Shown: positions 26,919-35,870 of the stretch, piece after piece
How positions within the stretch are numbered: position 1 is the stretch's first letter
Layout: each line of letters starts with the position of its first letter
Source of the DNA: Thomasclavelia ramosa DSM 1402
GTDB taxonomy: Bacteria > Bacillota_I > Bacilli_A > Erysipelotrichales > Coprobacillaceae
Length of the DNA: 64,000 nt
Direction: 5' to 3'
Assembly: GCF_014131695.1 (NCBI RefSeq)
Contig: NZ_CP036346.1
Span: 2,790,001 to 2,854,000 of the forward strand
The notes under the pieces: generated by a model
Told to the model about the DNA's origin: nothing
Databases searched by the model: none
The model's input: only the letters and a program-made list of their open reading frames with translations
Made by a program: the position numbers and the translations under genes

Positions 26919-29900
26919 TTAAATTTCTTTTCTTCTTTTCAATAAGATAACACCTGCTATCATTGATAATCCTAAAATCATTAAATCACCAATAATATTT
27001 TCATTATCCCCTGTTTTGACCGGCTTATTTACTGAAACTTCTGATTTTGATGAATCTGGTTTTTCAACCACATCAGGATCAATAACTGTTTCTTCTTTAA
27101 CCGTAATTGTAAAAGCTGCTTCACTTATATTACCTGCTTTATCACTAGCTTCTACTGTTACTGTATATACCCCTGCTTTACTACAATCAAAATCAGTTGT
27201 AATATCTGCTTTCGCAATATCAATCACACCATCTTGATCATCCTTAATAAATAAGTCGAGGATTTCACTTACTGTTGCTTTTACACCAACCATAACAGCC
27301 GCATCATTACCTTCTATTACCGGAGCAATCAAATCACTACTTACTATTTTAAAATGTTTACTTAATACATCAGCAATACTAGTATTTCTCGTAAAGTCAA
27401 AATTTGACCATTTTGCTTTAACTGTTTCAAAATCATCAGTATTAATATTCACATTGGTACTGTCATTTTTAGGCATTGTGTACATTCCCCAGCTGCTATT
27501 TGCTCCAGCAACCTTATATGTCCAACTTGTATATGACCAGCCTTGTTCATCAAAAACACTTAAACCATATTCCCAACTATCCATATTTGTAAAGAAAGTG
27601 AACTCACCAACAAAAACCGGTACATTATAATTAGTATCTTCATTTACATATTTTATTTTACTATTAATAAAAGCTTTTTGATATTCTAAATTATTAATAT
27701 CATCCCATCCATAGAAATGATATTGATAAACAACATTTTCCCAGCCATATAATGTTGGAGCTGGTAGGTGCGTTGGTTCCCAAATTGCTTGAATTTGAAT
27801 GATATGATCTTGATCAATTGCTCTTACTGCCTTATAAATACGATCATACACTTCAAACTGTTCAGTACCTAATGCTCCACCTGGTTCATTTAATAAATCA
27901 TAACCAGCAACCCACTCATTTCCATTGTAACGAGCTGCAATTGCTTCCCACAATTTAATTGTTTTTTGAATATTTTCTTCTTTTCCAAAAAAATCACCTT
28001 GATCAGGATAAGTAATATCACCGGAATGATCTTTACCATTTTGTGAGCCAAATGCACCATGCATATCAATCAATGTATAGATTCCATGTTTAGCTGCTTC
28101 TTCTATAAACCAATCTAAACGATCAAATGCAGTCTCTTTAAGCGTTCCGTCTAAATTAGCCATCTCAAAATAAGTGATTGGTAATCTAAGACAATTTACT
28201 CCTTCTTCTTTTAAAGTTATAAAATCAGCTTCTGTAAACCAATTATCTTGATAAGTATTAATTAACTCCCAAGCTTTTGCTTCACCAAAACGTTTTGTAA
28301 ATGTTTCCAGCATTGTTTTTTGATCTGGTGCGCTAGTTGGACATTGCCATTCTTCCATAACGAGCCAGCCACCAACATTAGTTCCTTTTAATTGAATTTT
28401 TTCTCCAGCACCATAATTATTACGAATTACTTTTCCATCTGTTTTTAAGAAATTTGAAGCTTCTTGATTAACTTTAATTTCATTTACAGTTATCTCACTA
28501 ATACCATTTTTTGTTACTGTAATTGCTTTGACCACAGTATCTTGTTTAACATAAAACGGTTCCTTAAACTCCATACTGTCCCTAGAAGGTATTGAGCCAT
28601 CCACTGTATAATAAATCTTACTATCCTGAGTATCGCTGCTCATTGACACTAACTGCCTTTGACCATAAGTACCACTACCTGGCGTAATCACTGGGGCCTT
28701 AGCTTCAGTAATCGGATTAATTATATATGTGTGATTTGTAACCACACCAATATCATTACTATTTTTATATGTTGCTCCAACAGTAAAAGTTGTATTTTCA
28801 CTAACCCGTAGCGGTTGAGTATAATGATTTGATGCCACTGTTGGAACGCTGCCATCTGTTGTATAATAAATTTCTACTTGATCATTATTTGGAACTCTAA
28901 ATTCCACCACTACTGAACTATCATAAGTTCCCGCTGGTTTGTCAGCTTGAACAGCTACTGGCGCAATAATATAATCTAATGTTGTTACTGCACTTGTTTT
29001 ACCATCTCGTTCAGCAATTGCTTTAACTGTCATTGATTTACTAATTGTAAGAGGCTGATCATAGCGTGATGAAGTCAGACTTGGAACACTGCCATCTGTT
29101 GTATAATAAATATTCGCATCAATATCACTAATTAATTCAACCGTCTTACTACTAGTAAATTTAGTTTCCGGAATGCTCGCTGTAACTTCGGATGGCACTG
29201 TTGGGTATTGATATTTAAATGTCATTACATTTCCAGCACTATCACCTTGATAAGTTACCGCCTTAAGCACGGTAGTTTCACCTATAGAAATTGGCGTTGT
29301 ATATTTAGAACTTGTTTTTGAAGGAGTCGACCCATCAATCGTATAATAAATAGCAAGATTATCTTCATTACTTAATGTTACTTTAATTGGTTTTGTATAC
29401 TTTCCTGCTACTTTATCAGCTTTAACATCACTAGGGATATTTGTATCTTTTATATATGCTAATTCCACTACTTCACTATATTTTCCATTATCAAAACTAA
29501 CTGTTTTGAGTGTTGTTGTTTTAGATAATTCTATTTCACCGCTATATTTAGTACTATCAACATTTGGGGTACTACCATCCATTGTATAATACATTGGTGC
29601 ATTGTTATCATTTTTTAAAGTTACTGCTAACCTATCTTTAAAAATATAACCATCGCTTATATTGGCTTCCGGTTTAGTCGGTACTAAACTTGGCAATCCC
29701 GAATATAAATAATTATCAAAATAAATATCATCTAGATAATATGTTCCTGCGTTCCATTCACCAATTCTAATTCCCGCTATTTTAGTTTTATCGATCTTAT
29801 TAAAATCAGATACTTTGATACAATATTGGACCCATTTATCCTTTGTTGTACTTGGACTTCGCCATCCAAAATCTGACTCCTTTCCATCAGTATCAATCAA

Positions 29901-30980
29901 TGATACTTGAAGGGTGTTACTTCCTTGGGTATCTTTGATATAGAAAATTAAATATTTTAAATCTGCCGCATTAACAGCATGATTAAAATCAATTTTTATA
30001 CTTCCTTTACTAGTACTAGCGGCTTCACTCTTAGTTTTTACATATTTTAGACTTTGTTCACCACTATGTTTTTCATTTGTAACAATTGTCCCCGATGCCC
30101 CATTAGCTGCACTAAAATTATTTTGGTCTTCAAATGTTTGAACAACTACAGGTGTATAAATCCGATTATCTTGATGATCAATAATATAATCAAATTCATA
30201 AACTTCACTAATATTTTGATTATCGACTACAATTGCCTTTAAAGTCATAGACTCATCGATTGTAAGACTATTGCTATATTTAGTACTGCTAATAGTTGGC
30301 TGACTTCCATCAACTGTATAATAGATTGATTGTCCTTCTCCAGCCGTAAGGGTAACTTCAAAACTATCATTATATGTACCTGTGTTTTTACTTGCACTTA
30401 ATTTTAAATCTTTAGCCAAGACATCTGTAAATTGAACATCATCAATTAAATAACTACCTTTATTCCATTCACCGATAACAACACCAGTAATCTTACTTAA
30501 ATCAATATTTTTAAATTGATCTAAAGATACAGATAATTGACTCCATTTACCCGCCGTTACATTCCCTGTCCAGTTGCCACTAGTAGCATTACCACTGGCA
30601 TCAATTAAATGGACTTTAGCACTATTCGTTCCATTGTCTTTGATCCAAAAAGTTAAATACTTGTAGTTTGAAACATCGACTGATGTCTCTTTTGTTATTA
30701 CCAAACTACGTTCACTAATACTAGGATCACCACTATTGGCAAGCTCTAGTTTAGCTACTAATTTTCCCGTTCCTGTTGCAAATCCCTCAATAAAACTAAC
30801 CGCCGCATTGTTTGATCCGTCAACATTTGAATCATTACCTTCAAAATCCGCAAATACCAATGGTTCTTTATAATTGGACTCATTTAAGGCAAAAATTCCT
30901 GTCGGTACGAAACTTAACAGCATTGCTATAATAATTGCAATCGAACCAGCTTTTTTAATTTCTCTAATTACTCTCTTCAT
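26919..30980 (-). CDS. Surface-anchored GH5 beta-glucanase with six chitobiase-type repeats
   Basis: A 1353-residue secreted protein. Signal peptide 1-32. Two jelly-roll CBM-like domains (about 40-185 and 280-430, each with DLSKITGVVIGEW-type segments) alternate with six copies of a CHB_HEX_C-like repeat, each marked by YYTxDGSxP. A GH5 domain follows at about 865-1195: TNVGGWLVMEEW, acid/base E1032 in LLNEPGG, nucleophile E1126 in VGEF, most like exo-beta-1,3-glucanases. A DUF5011/HYR-like domain (about 1215-1300) precedes a sortase-type end: PVKTGD, a hydrophobic helix and KRRKE. The motif departs from LPxTG. It likely attacks beta-glucans at the cell surface. A GGAGGG site sets the ATG at 30980. 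Confidence 0.9.
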   Translation of the reverse strand: MKRVIREIKKAGSIAIIIAMLLSFVPTGIFALNESNYKEPLVFADFEGNDSNVDGSNNAAVSFIEGFATGTGKLVAKLELANSGDPSISERSLVITKETSVDVSNYKYLTFWIKDNGTNSAKVHLIDASGNATSGNWTGNVTAGKWSQLSVSLDQFKNIDLSKITGVVIGEWNKGSYLIDDVQFTDVLAKDLKLSASKNTGTYNDSFEVTLTAGEGQSIYYTVDGSQPTISSTKYSNSLTIDESMTLKAIVVDNQNISEVYEFDYIIDHQDNRIYTPVVVQTFEDQNNFSAANGASGTIVTNEKHSGEQSLKYVKTKSEAASTSKGSIKIDFNHAVNAADLKYLIFYIKDTQGSNTLQVSLIDTDGKESDFGWRSPSTTKDKWVQYCIKVSDFNKIDKTKIAGIRIGEWNAGTYYLDDIYFDNYLYSGLPSLVPTKPEANISDGYIFKDRLAVTLKNDNNAPMYYTMDGSTPNVDSTKYSGEIELSKTTTLKTVSFDNGKYSEVVELAYIKDTNIPSDVKADKVAGKYTKPIKVTLSNEDNLAIYYTIDGSTPSKTSSKYTTPISIGETTVLKAVTYQGDSAGNVMTFKYQYPTVPSEVTASIPETKFTSSKTVELISDIDANIYYTTDGSVPSLTSSRYDQPLTISKSMTVKAIAERDGKTSAVTTLDYIIAPVAVQADKPAGTYDSSVVVEFRVPNNDQVEIYYTTDGSVPTVASNHYTQPLRVSENTTFTVGATYKNSNDIGVVTNHTYIINPITEAKAPVITPGSGTYGQRQLVSMSSDTQDSKIYYTVDGSIPSRDSMEFKEPFYVKQDTVVKAITVTKNGISEITVNEIKVNQEASNFLKTDGKVIRNNYGAGEKIQLKGTNVGGWLVMEEWQCPTSAPDQKTMLETFTKRFGEAKAWELINTYQDNWFTEADFITLKEEGVNCLRLPITYFEMANLDGTLKETAFDRLDWFIEEAAKHGIYTLIDMHGAFGSQNGKDHSGDITYPDQGDFFGKEENIQKTIKLWEAIAARYNGNEWVAGYDLLNEPGGALGTEQFEVYDRIYKAVRAIDQDHIIQIQAIWEPTHLPAPTLYGWENVVYQYHFYGWDDINNLEYQKAFINSKIKYVNEDTNYNVPVFVGEFTFFTNMDSWEYGLSVFDEQGWSYTSWTYKVAGANSSWGMYTMPKNDSTNVNINTDDFETVKAKWSNFDFTRNTSIADVLSKHFKIVSSDLIAPVIEGNDAAVMVGVKATVSEILDLFIKDDQDGVIDIAKADITTDFDCSKAGVYTVTVEASDKAGNISEAAFTITVKEETVIDPDVVEKPDSSKSEVSVNKPVKTGDNENIIGDLMILGLSMIAGVILLKRRKEI

Positions 30981-31092
30981 AGTTCCCTCCATTTAATAGA
31001 ATGATTATAATTCATTGGTATAAATAAAGTTTATACTATATCATTATAAATGTAAAGGCTTTCTTTGTGCACTGCTAATATTTAACTGCAAT

Positions 31093-31130
31093 ATAAAAGA
31101 AGCCTAACTTTAATAAAATTAGACTTCTTA
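31093..31130 (-). terminator. Terminator after the second GH20 gene
   Basis: AAGAAGTCTAATTTT pairs with AAAGTTAGGCTTCTT (one mismatch, one G-U) and ends in TTTTATATTG on the minus strand. Confidence 0.8.
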
Positions 31131-31170
31131 TTATGAATCAATGACTATAACTATTTATTTTTATCGTCTA

Positions 31171-32862
31171 TTAATATGTTTTACGTTTTTTTAAAACTAA
31201 TGTGCTAGCTAAAATACTCATTGCCGCAAAACTTAACCAAACCATTGTATTTGTTGTATCACCTGTTTTTGGTGAATCTACTTTTTCTGAATTTGGTTTA
31301 TCTGGTGTTACTGCCTCTTTCTTTTCTAATGCCGCAAGAGCCTCATTAATAGCAGCTGCCATCGCATCAACATCTTTTTGTTTCGTGATATCTAAGCCCC
31401 GTTTAACAGCTTTAACAGCAGCATCAACTTTTGAAAAATCTGTATACTCATCTTTATTTAAAGCCTCAGCTTTTGCAATTGCTTCGTCAACTTTTGAATA
31501 ATCTGCATCTTTTAATGTTAGATCGATAATTGCCTGTTCAATAGCGGCTGCATACCCATCAACAATACTTTGTTCTGTAACTCGGATGCTACGATCAATA
31601 TTATCAATTGCTGTATTAAGCTTTTCTACTGACTCAGTTGTATAAATGCTTAGATCTTCAGGAATCTTAGCAATTGCTTCATCAACTTTTGTAAAATCTG
31701 CAGGACGAATCAAATAATCTGTATGTTTTTGTGAATAAAGATCCATTAACTTTATAATTCTATCCATATCATGCTCTTTGCTAGGAGTATCGCACCATAC
31801 ACATTGCATACTTCCAATAATTGGTAATTCATTTGAAGCACCTGTTACATCAGTAAATTTTTTATTGTTAATATTGTTTACAGTACTATTGTAGTTATAT
31901 CCTCCGGCATCAATATTTCCTAATACCCAATACCATGCATCATTAGTATTTAAGATCTTATGACCTTTATTTACAAGATATTCAGCTTTAGCGACATTGA
32001 ATCCCCACCAGCCAGCAGTCCAGTATGAAATGATAATATCTTGATCAAATGTTCCAGAACTATCTTTTTTATTATAGTAGATACCATCATTAAAACACAT
32101 TGGCTTCATTCCTGCATCTTTAATGATTTTTGCTAAATCGTTAGCATAAACAACAAATTCATCATATAAACCAATTTTTTGTAATTCTCCCCATCCTGGA
32201 TTACTGAACACATCATTGGCATATTCATCAGCACCAAAATTGAAGATTTCAGATACATTTGCATTTGCAAAATAGGTAACATATTTTTTTACTAACTCTT
32301 TAGTGAATGCAATAGCTTCATCACTTTCGATATTAACTGTACGTTCTGATTCTTTTCCATTATAACTATAACGTACATTTTTCATCCCTAATTCTTCCAT
32401 TGCAACTAAAATAGAATCCATATGACCAGGACTATTAATAACTGGAATAATGTGTAATCCTCTTTCTTTAGCATAAGCAACAATCCGATTCATTTCAGTC
32501 TCATTTAAAGCATTACCGTTTGGATCTTTATAATAATGATCATTTCCTGCTGTAATTGCTTTTTTCACCGCTTCACTTGCATATGTCTTACCATCAACAG
32601 TAATTGACATATCATCTAGGAAAAAACGTAATGCATCATTCCCTAACAAAATTTGAACATCTGTGTAACCATTTAAATAAGCTTTATCAATAATTTGTAA
32701 AAGCTGTTCTTCTGAAAAGTATTTTCTCCCGGCATCAATAGAAAACACCCGCTTCATTCCTTCTTCAGCTGCATAAATCTTTGCCATACCAACATTTGCA
32801 ATCGTCCCAAAAAGCATTGTCAGCACCAGCATAGCTGAAAATAATTTTTTTAATCCTTTCAT
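31171..32862 (-). CDS. Surface-anchored GH20 hexosaminidase-type protein with FIVAR repeats
   Basis: A 563-residue secreted protein. Signal peptide ends near YAA (about 32). The GH20 barrel spans about 36-400 with the catalytic pair D212-E213 in FGADEYAND and the substrate-binding end TNDAWYWVLG. Three FIVAR/alpha-helical repeats follow (about 405-530, marked by SKVDEAIAKAEALNKDEYTDF). The end has SPKTGD, a hydrophobic helix and KKRK, a sortase-type anchor with Ser in place of Leu. Related enzymes act as lacto-N-biosidase or hexosaminidase on host glycans; specificity is not shown here. Regulated by the RAT at 32993. Confidence 0.9.
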   Translation of the reverse strand: MKGLKKLFSAMLVLTMLFGTIANVGMAKIYAAEEGMKRVFSIDAGRKYFSEEQLLQIIDKAYLNGYTDVQILLGNDALRFFLDDMSITVDGKTYASEAVKKAITAGNDHYYKDPNGNALNETEMNRIVAYAKERGLHIIPVINSPGHMDSILVAMEELGMKNVRYSYNGKESERTVNIESDEAIAFTKELVKKYVTYFANANVSEIFNFGADEYANDVFSNPGWGELQKIGLYDEFVVYANDLAKIIKDAGMKPMCFNDGIYYNKKDSSGTFDQDIIISYWTAGWWGFNVAKAEYLVNKGHKILNTNDAWYWVLGNIDAGGYNYNSTVNNINNKKFTDVTGASNELPIIGSMQCVWCDTPSKEHDMDRIIKLMDLYSQKHTDYLIRPADFTKVDEAIAKIPEDLSIYTTESVEKLNTAIDNIDRSIRVTEQSIVDGYAAAIEQAIIDLTLKDADYSKVDEAIAKAEALNKDEYTDFSKVDAAVKAVKRGLDITKQKDVDAMAAAINEALAALEKKEAVTPDKPNSEKVDSPKTGDTTNTMVWLSFAAMSILASTLVLKKRKTY

Positions 32863-32919
32863 CTTATCCTCCTCTTCCGTATAGAACAGCGATAATATAA
32901 TTAATCCTATTAAATAAAA

Positions 32920-32998
32920 TATAAAAGACCAAATTGAAATTTATACGAAAACAACTGCATATAGCTACACGTTATTCGTATTTCTCCAATTTGGTCTT
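32920..32998 (-). terminator. Leader terminator of the second GH20 gene
   Basis: On the minus strand AAGACCAAATTG and a further ATACGAA arm pair with TTCGTAT and CAATTTGGTCTT, ending in TTTTAT. The left arm is the 3' side of the RAT, so terminator and antiterminator are mutually exclusive. Confidence 0.8.
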
Positions 32999-33021
32999 GC
33001 CTAATCTAATAGTAACAATCC
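32993..33021 (-). promoter_or_regulatory. RAT antiterminator before the second GH20 gene
   Basis: GGATTGTTAC, a nine-base apical part and AGGCAAGACC on the minus strand: 29 bases, the canonical RAT length and consensus. It shares its two flanks exactly with the RAT at 2593-2619 although the coding regions are unrelated in layout. Confidence 0.9.
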
Positions 33022-33035
33022 TATCGCCATATATT

Positions 33036-33065
33036 ATGATAACTTTTCTAATGAGTAAAAGTCAA
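33036..33065 (-). promoter_or_regulatory. Promoter of the second GH20 gene
   Basis: Minus-strand TTGACT (33065-33060), 18-base spacer, TATCAT (33041-33036). It lies 15 bases upstream of the RAT. Confidence 0.65.
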
Positions 33066-33093
33066 CCAATATAATAAAAATATATCATTTTAT

Positions 33094-33118
33094 AAAAAAG
33101 AAACCAATACTGGTTTCT
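33094..33118 (-). terminator. Terminator after the S4-domain gene
   Basis: Stem AGAAACCA/TGGTTTCT with a four-base loop followed by TTTTTT on the minus strand, overlapping the S4 gene stop. Confidence 0.9.
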
Positions 33119-33386
33119 AATTTAAATCTCGCTCAATTCGTTCTTCATTAATTATTTCATATAACATCGTACTATCTTCTTTTAAGACATGTTCGCGAAG
33201 TTCTTTAACCTTAACAGTCAGACGACTACGTCCAAATTCAATTTCGATTTCATCACCAACTTTAAGTTTTGTGCTTGGTTTAGCGACTTTACCATTAACT
33301 TTTACCCGTGAACTTTCACTAATTTCCTTTGATAAAGTACGACGCTTAATAATTCTCGATACTTTCAAAAATTTATCTAATCTCAT
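33117..33386 (-). CDS. S4-domain RNA-binding protein (RqcP/YabO-like)
   Basis: An 89-residue S4 RNA-binding protein: MRLDKFLKVSRIIKRRTLSKEISESSRVKVNGKVAKPSTKLKVGDEIEIEF. This matches RqcP (YlmH/YabO family), which helps the RqcH system add Ala tails on stalled 50S subunits, and also resembles Hsp15. In Bacillus yabO lies next to yabP; here it instead follows ppaC by one base. The name is based on size and motif only. Confidence 0.85.
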   Translation of the reverse strand: MRLDKFLKVSRIIKRRTLSKEISESSRVKVNGKVAKPSTKLKVGDEIEIEFGRSRLTVKVKELREHVLKEDSTMLYEIINEERIERDLN

Positions 33387-33387
33387 C

Positions 33388-35028
33388 TTATTTACTCATT
33401 ACTGCTGTGATTGCTGGAACAACTTGTTTTTTTCGAGAAATTACCCCTTTTAATGTCGCTTGATGATCATTTAATTTAATATTAAATGCTTCTTCAACCA
33501 AATATGGTTTAGGCCCAGCAACAAAGATTTCACTATTAGCATTAATAATATCTGTTAATAATAATAAAGTAAAATCTAAACGGTTGTCTTCTGCAAATTT
33601 GTCCATATAATCAAGCATATCTGCTTTATATGGCATAAATCCTTCAATATCCATTGAATTAACTTGTCCAACACCAACAGTTCCTTGTTCAAATGGGAAT
33701 TTTTTGAAATCTTGATTAAAGATTTCTTCAACTGTTTTACCAACTAATGAAGTTCCTGCTTTAAACATCTCCATAGCAAATTCTTCAATATCAACCCCAG
33801 CGATCTTAGCTAATTTACGAGCAGCCTTAGTGTCTACAGGTGTACATGTTGGTGATTTGAATAATAATGTATCTGAAATAATTGCTCCTAATAAAGCCCC
33901 AGCAATAGATTGAGGAATTTCTACATCATTTTCATCAAAAATCTTTGTTACGATCGTTGCCGTTGATCCTAATGGTTCACCCCTAAATAATAATGGTCCG
34001 ATCGTTTGAATATCGGCAACACGATGATGGTCAACAATTTCTAAAATATCAGCTTCTTCAATTCCAGGAATTGATTGACCACGCTCATTATGATCAACTA
34101 AAATAACTTTCTTTCTTAATCCTTTTAATAAAGCAAAACGAGAAATACTTCCAACGCAACGATTATTTAGATCAAGAACTGGATAACTACGATATCTTGT
34201 TTCACTCATGACCTCTTTTACATGATCTAATGTATCATCTGTTGAGAATAATTTTAAATCTCCCTTTTGCATGATATATTCTACCGGAATTGCCTGAATA
34301 ATTTGTTGTGAAGTTAAATATGTATTAAAAGAAGTTGAAATAACACTGATTCCCTTTTCTTTTAATTTATTTAGTACTTCAGCTTCAACACCCAAAGACC
34401 CAGTTAAAATAATCAATGAAACCTCAGCATCAATCATTGAATTAACAGCATCATCACGATCACCACCAATAATTACAATATCTCCTGGTCTAACACGTTT
34501 ACTAGCTTCTTCACCACGCATTGCTGCAATATGAAGATCACCTTCGATTGTTTTTAAATTATGGTTTAAATAAATTACTGATGCCTCTAATGTATCAATT
34601 ACATTTTCAATTGGTGTATGCGCATCTTTTAATAAACTACTATCCCATTTTTCCATATATCCTTCAACAATATTAGAAGTTGATAATAATCCTAATAATT
34701 GTCCATGATCATCTAAGATTGGTGCTGATTTTAAGTTCTGTTGTTTCATTAAAGACCATGCAGTCTTTAATGTTAATTCTTTTGAAAATACAGTTACTTT
34801 ATCATAGTTTAAATCTTCTACTTTTTGCTTAACAGTTTTTAATAAAGTTGGTATTTCTAAATTAAATCTTTTTAAAACATACTCAGTCTCCCGACTTACC
34901 TCACCCAATCTTACTGGTACGGCATTATAACGGTCAATTGCTTTTAATAAATAAGCATATCCAATTGCCGAACAGATTGAATCGGTATCAGGGTTTTTAT
35001 GACCACTTACATATACTAATTCTTTCAT
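33388..35028 (-). CDS. ppaC: Manganese-dependent inorganic pyrophosphatase with regulatory CBS/DRTGG insert
   Basis: A family II (DHH) pyrophosphatase of 546 residues. The N-terminal DHH part has GHKNPDTDSICSA (about 8-20). An insert of about 240 residues carries a CBS pair and a DRTGG domain between about 70 and 300. The catalytic DHHRVAD (about 335) and the C-terminal DHHA2 domain with SRKKQVVPA follow. In related CBS-pyrophosphatases adenine nucleotides control activity through the insert. It splits PPi to drive biosynthesis. Confidence 0.94.
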   Translation of the reverse strand: MKELVYVSGHKNPDTDSICSAIGYAYLLKAIDRYNAVPVRLGEVSRETEYVLKRFNLEIPTLLKTVKQKVEDLNYDKVTVFSKELTLKTAWSLMKQQNLKSAPILDDHGQLLGLLSTSNIVEGYMEKWDSSLLKDAHTPIENVIDTLEASVIYLNHNLKTIEGDLHIAAMRGEEASKRVRPGDIVIIGGDRDDAVNSMIDAEVSLIILTGSLGVEAEVLNKLKEKGISVISTSFNTYLTSQQIIQAIPVEYIMQKGDLKLFSTDDTLDHVKEVMSETRYRSYPVLDLNNRCVGSISRFALLKGLRKKVILVDHNERGQSIPGIEEADILEIVDHHRVADIQTIGPLLFRGEPLGSTATIVTKIFDENDVEIPQSIAGALLGAIISDTLLFKSPTCTPVDTKAARKLAKIAGVDIEEFAMEMFKAGTSLVGKTVEEIFNQDFKKFPFEQGTVGVGQVNSMDIEGFMPYKADMLDYMDKFAEDNRLDFTLLLLTDIINANSEIFVAGPKPYLVEEAFNIKLNDHQATLKGVISRKKQVVPAITAVMSK

Positions 35029-35037
35029 TTTACTCTC

Positions 35038-35703
35038 CTATTTTTCCATCTTTTTTAAATAGCGATATACTGTAGGTTCAGAAACTGCCAATTTTTCAGC
35101 TACTAAAACAATAGCTCCTTTTACTTTAAAAGTACCTTTTTCTTGTAAGTATTTAACAACCTTGATCTTTTCATCAACATTCAAACGTTCTGCTAAGAAA
35201 TAACTCGGGAAACCCATTTTCTCTAAACATTCTTTAATATAAAGATCAATCATTTCATCTAACGGTGAAGATAAAATTTCAACTGGATTATCCATCTTAA
35301 ACTCAATATCTTTTTCATCTTTAATACCTAAGATTTTTTTAATCGTCGATGTTAAATATTCTAAATCAGAAATATTTACATTGATACAAAGCATACCTAC
35401 TGGCATTTCCTTACCAGGCTCTTTAATAAAATAAGTTGCTGAACGCATTAATTTTCCATCTGGTCCAGTTGTCTTGTAATTCATTACATAATCATTATCT
35501 AAATACTGTTTTTCTTCTAAATAATGTAATGATAAATTTGATAATTTAGCCCCAACTTCTCTTCCTGAGTTATGGTTATTAGCAATTGCAACGATTTCTT
35601 GCTCTTTTGAAGTTAAATCATGTAACGCAATTTCAACGTTATCGCCTAAAGCCTTCCCTAAAAATTCTATCATTGCTGCATATGGTTCCAAATATTTATA
35701 CAT
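35038..35703 (-). CDS. YheO-type PAS/HTH transcriptional regulator
   Basis: A 221-residue regulator. The YheO-like PAS domain (about 1-115) has YAAMIEFLGKALGDNVEIALHDL and a conserved NHNSGREVG. The C-terminal HTH_22 domain (about 165-220) ends GAIVLVAEKLAVSEPTVYRYLKK. Such proteins sense small molecules (for example DauR binding amino-acid signals). The start at 35703 follows GAAGGAG; the longer frame would put ten unrelated residues before it. It opens the operon with ppaC and the S4 gene. Palindromes upstream may be its operators. Confidence 0.85.
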   Translation of the reverse strand: MYKYLEPYAAMIEFLGKALGDNVEIALHDLTSKEQEIVAIANNHNSGREVGAKLSNLSLHYLEEKQYLDNDYVMNYKTTGPDGKLMRSATYFIKEPGKEMPVGMLCINVNISDLEYLTSTIKKILGIKDEKDIEFKMDNPVEILSSPLDEMIDLYIKECLEKMGFPSYFLAERLNVDEKIKVVKYLQEKGTFKVKGAIVLVAEKLAVSEPTVYRYLKKMEK

Positions 35704-35760
35704 AGTTATCACTCCTTCATGGCAATTATACACGAATTCTAAACAAAATAACAGTATTTT

Positions 35761-35772
35761 TTATCATGATAA
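35761..35772. promoter_or_regulatory. Palindrome 1 upstream of the YheO-type gene
   Basis: TTATCATGATAA, a perfect 12-bp palindrome 58 bases before the start codon. An identical core recurs at 35831-35844. Likely an operator, by position only. Confidence 0.4.
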
Positions 35773-35780
35773 TAATTGTT

Positions 35781-35794
35781 TTAGAAATTTCTAA
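35781..35794. promoter_or_regulatory. Palindrome TTAGAAATTTCTAA
   Basis: A perfect 14-bp palindrome between the two TTATCATGATAA copies, near the likely promoter of the YheO-type operon. Function unknown. Confidence 0.35.
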
Positions 35795-35830
35795 CTTTAT
35801 TATCACTATAATATCTAAATGTTATTTAGT

Positions 35831-35844
35831 TTTATCATGATAAA
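35831..35844. promoter_or_regulatory. Palindrome 2 upstream of the YheO-type gene
   Basis: TTTATCATGATAAA, a perfect 14-bp palindrome sharing its 12-bp core with 35761-35772, centre-to-centre distance 71 bases. It adjoins the terminator of the convergent-side XRE gene. Confidence 0.4.
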
Positions 35845-35870
35845 AAGCACTAATATAATACTAGTGCTTT
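35842..35870 (-). terminator. Terminator after the first XRE gene
   Basis: Stem AAAGCACTA/TAGTGCTTT with T run on the minus strand, overlapping the stop region. Confidence 0.85.
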
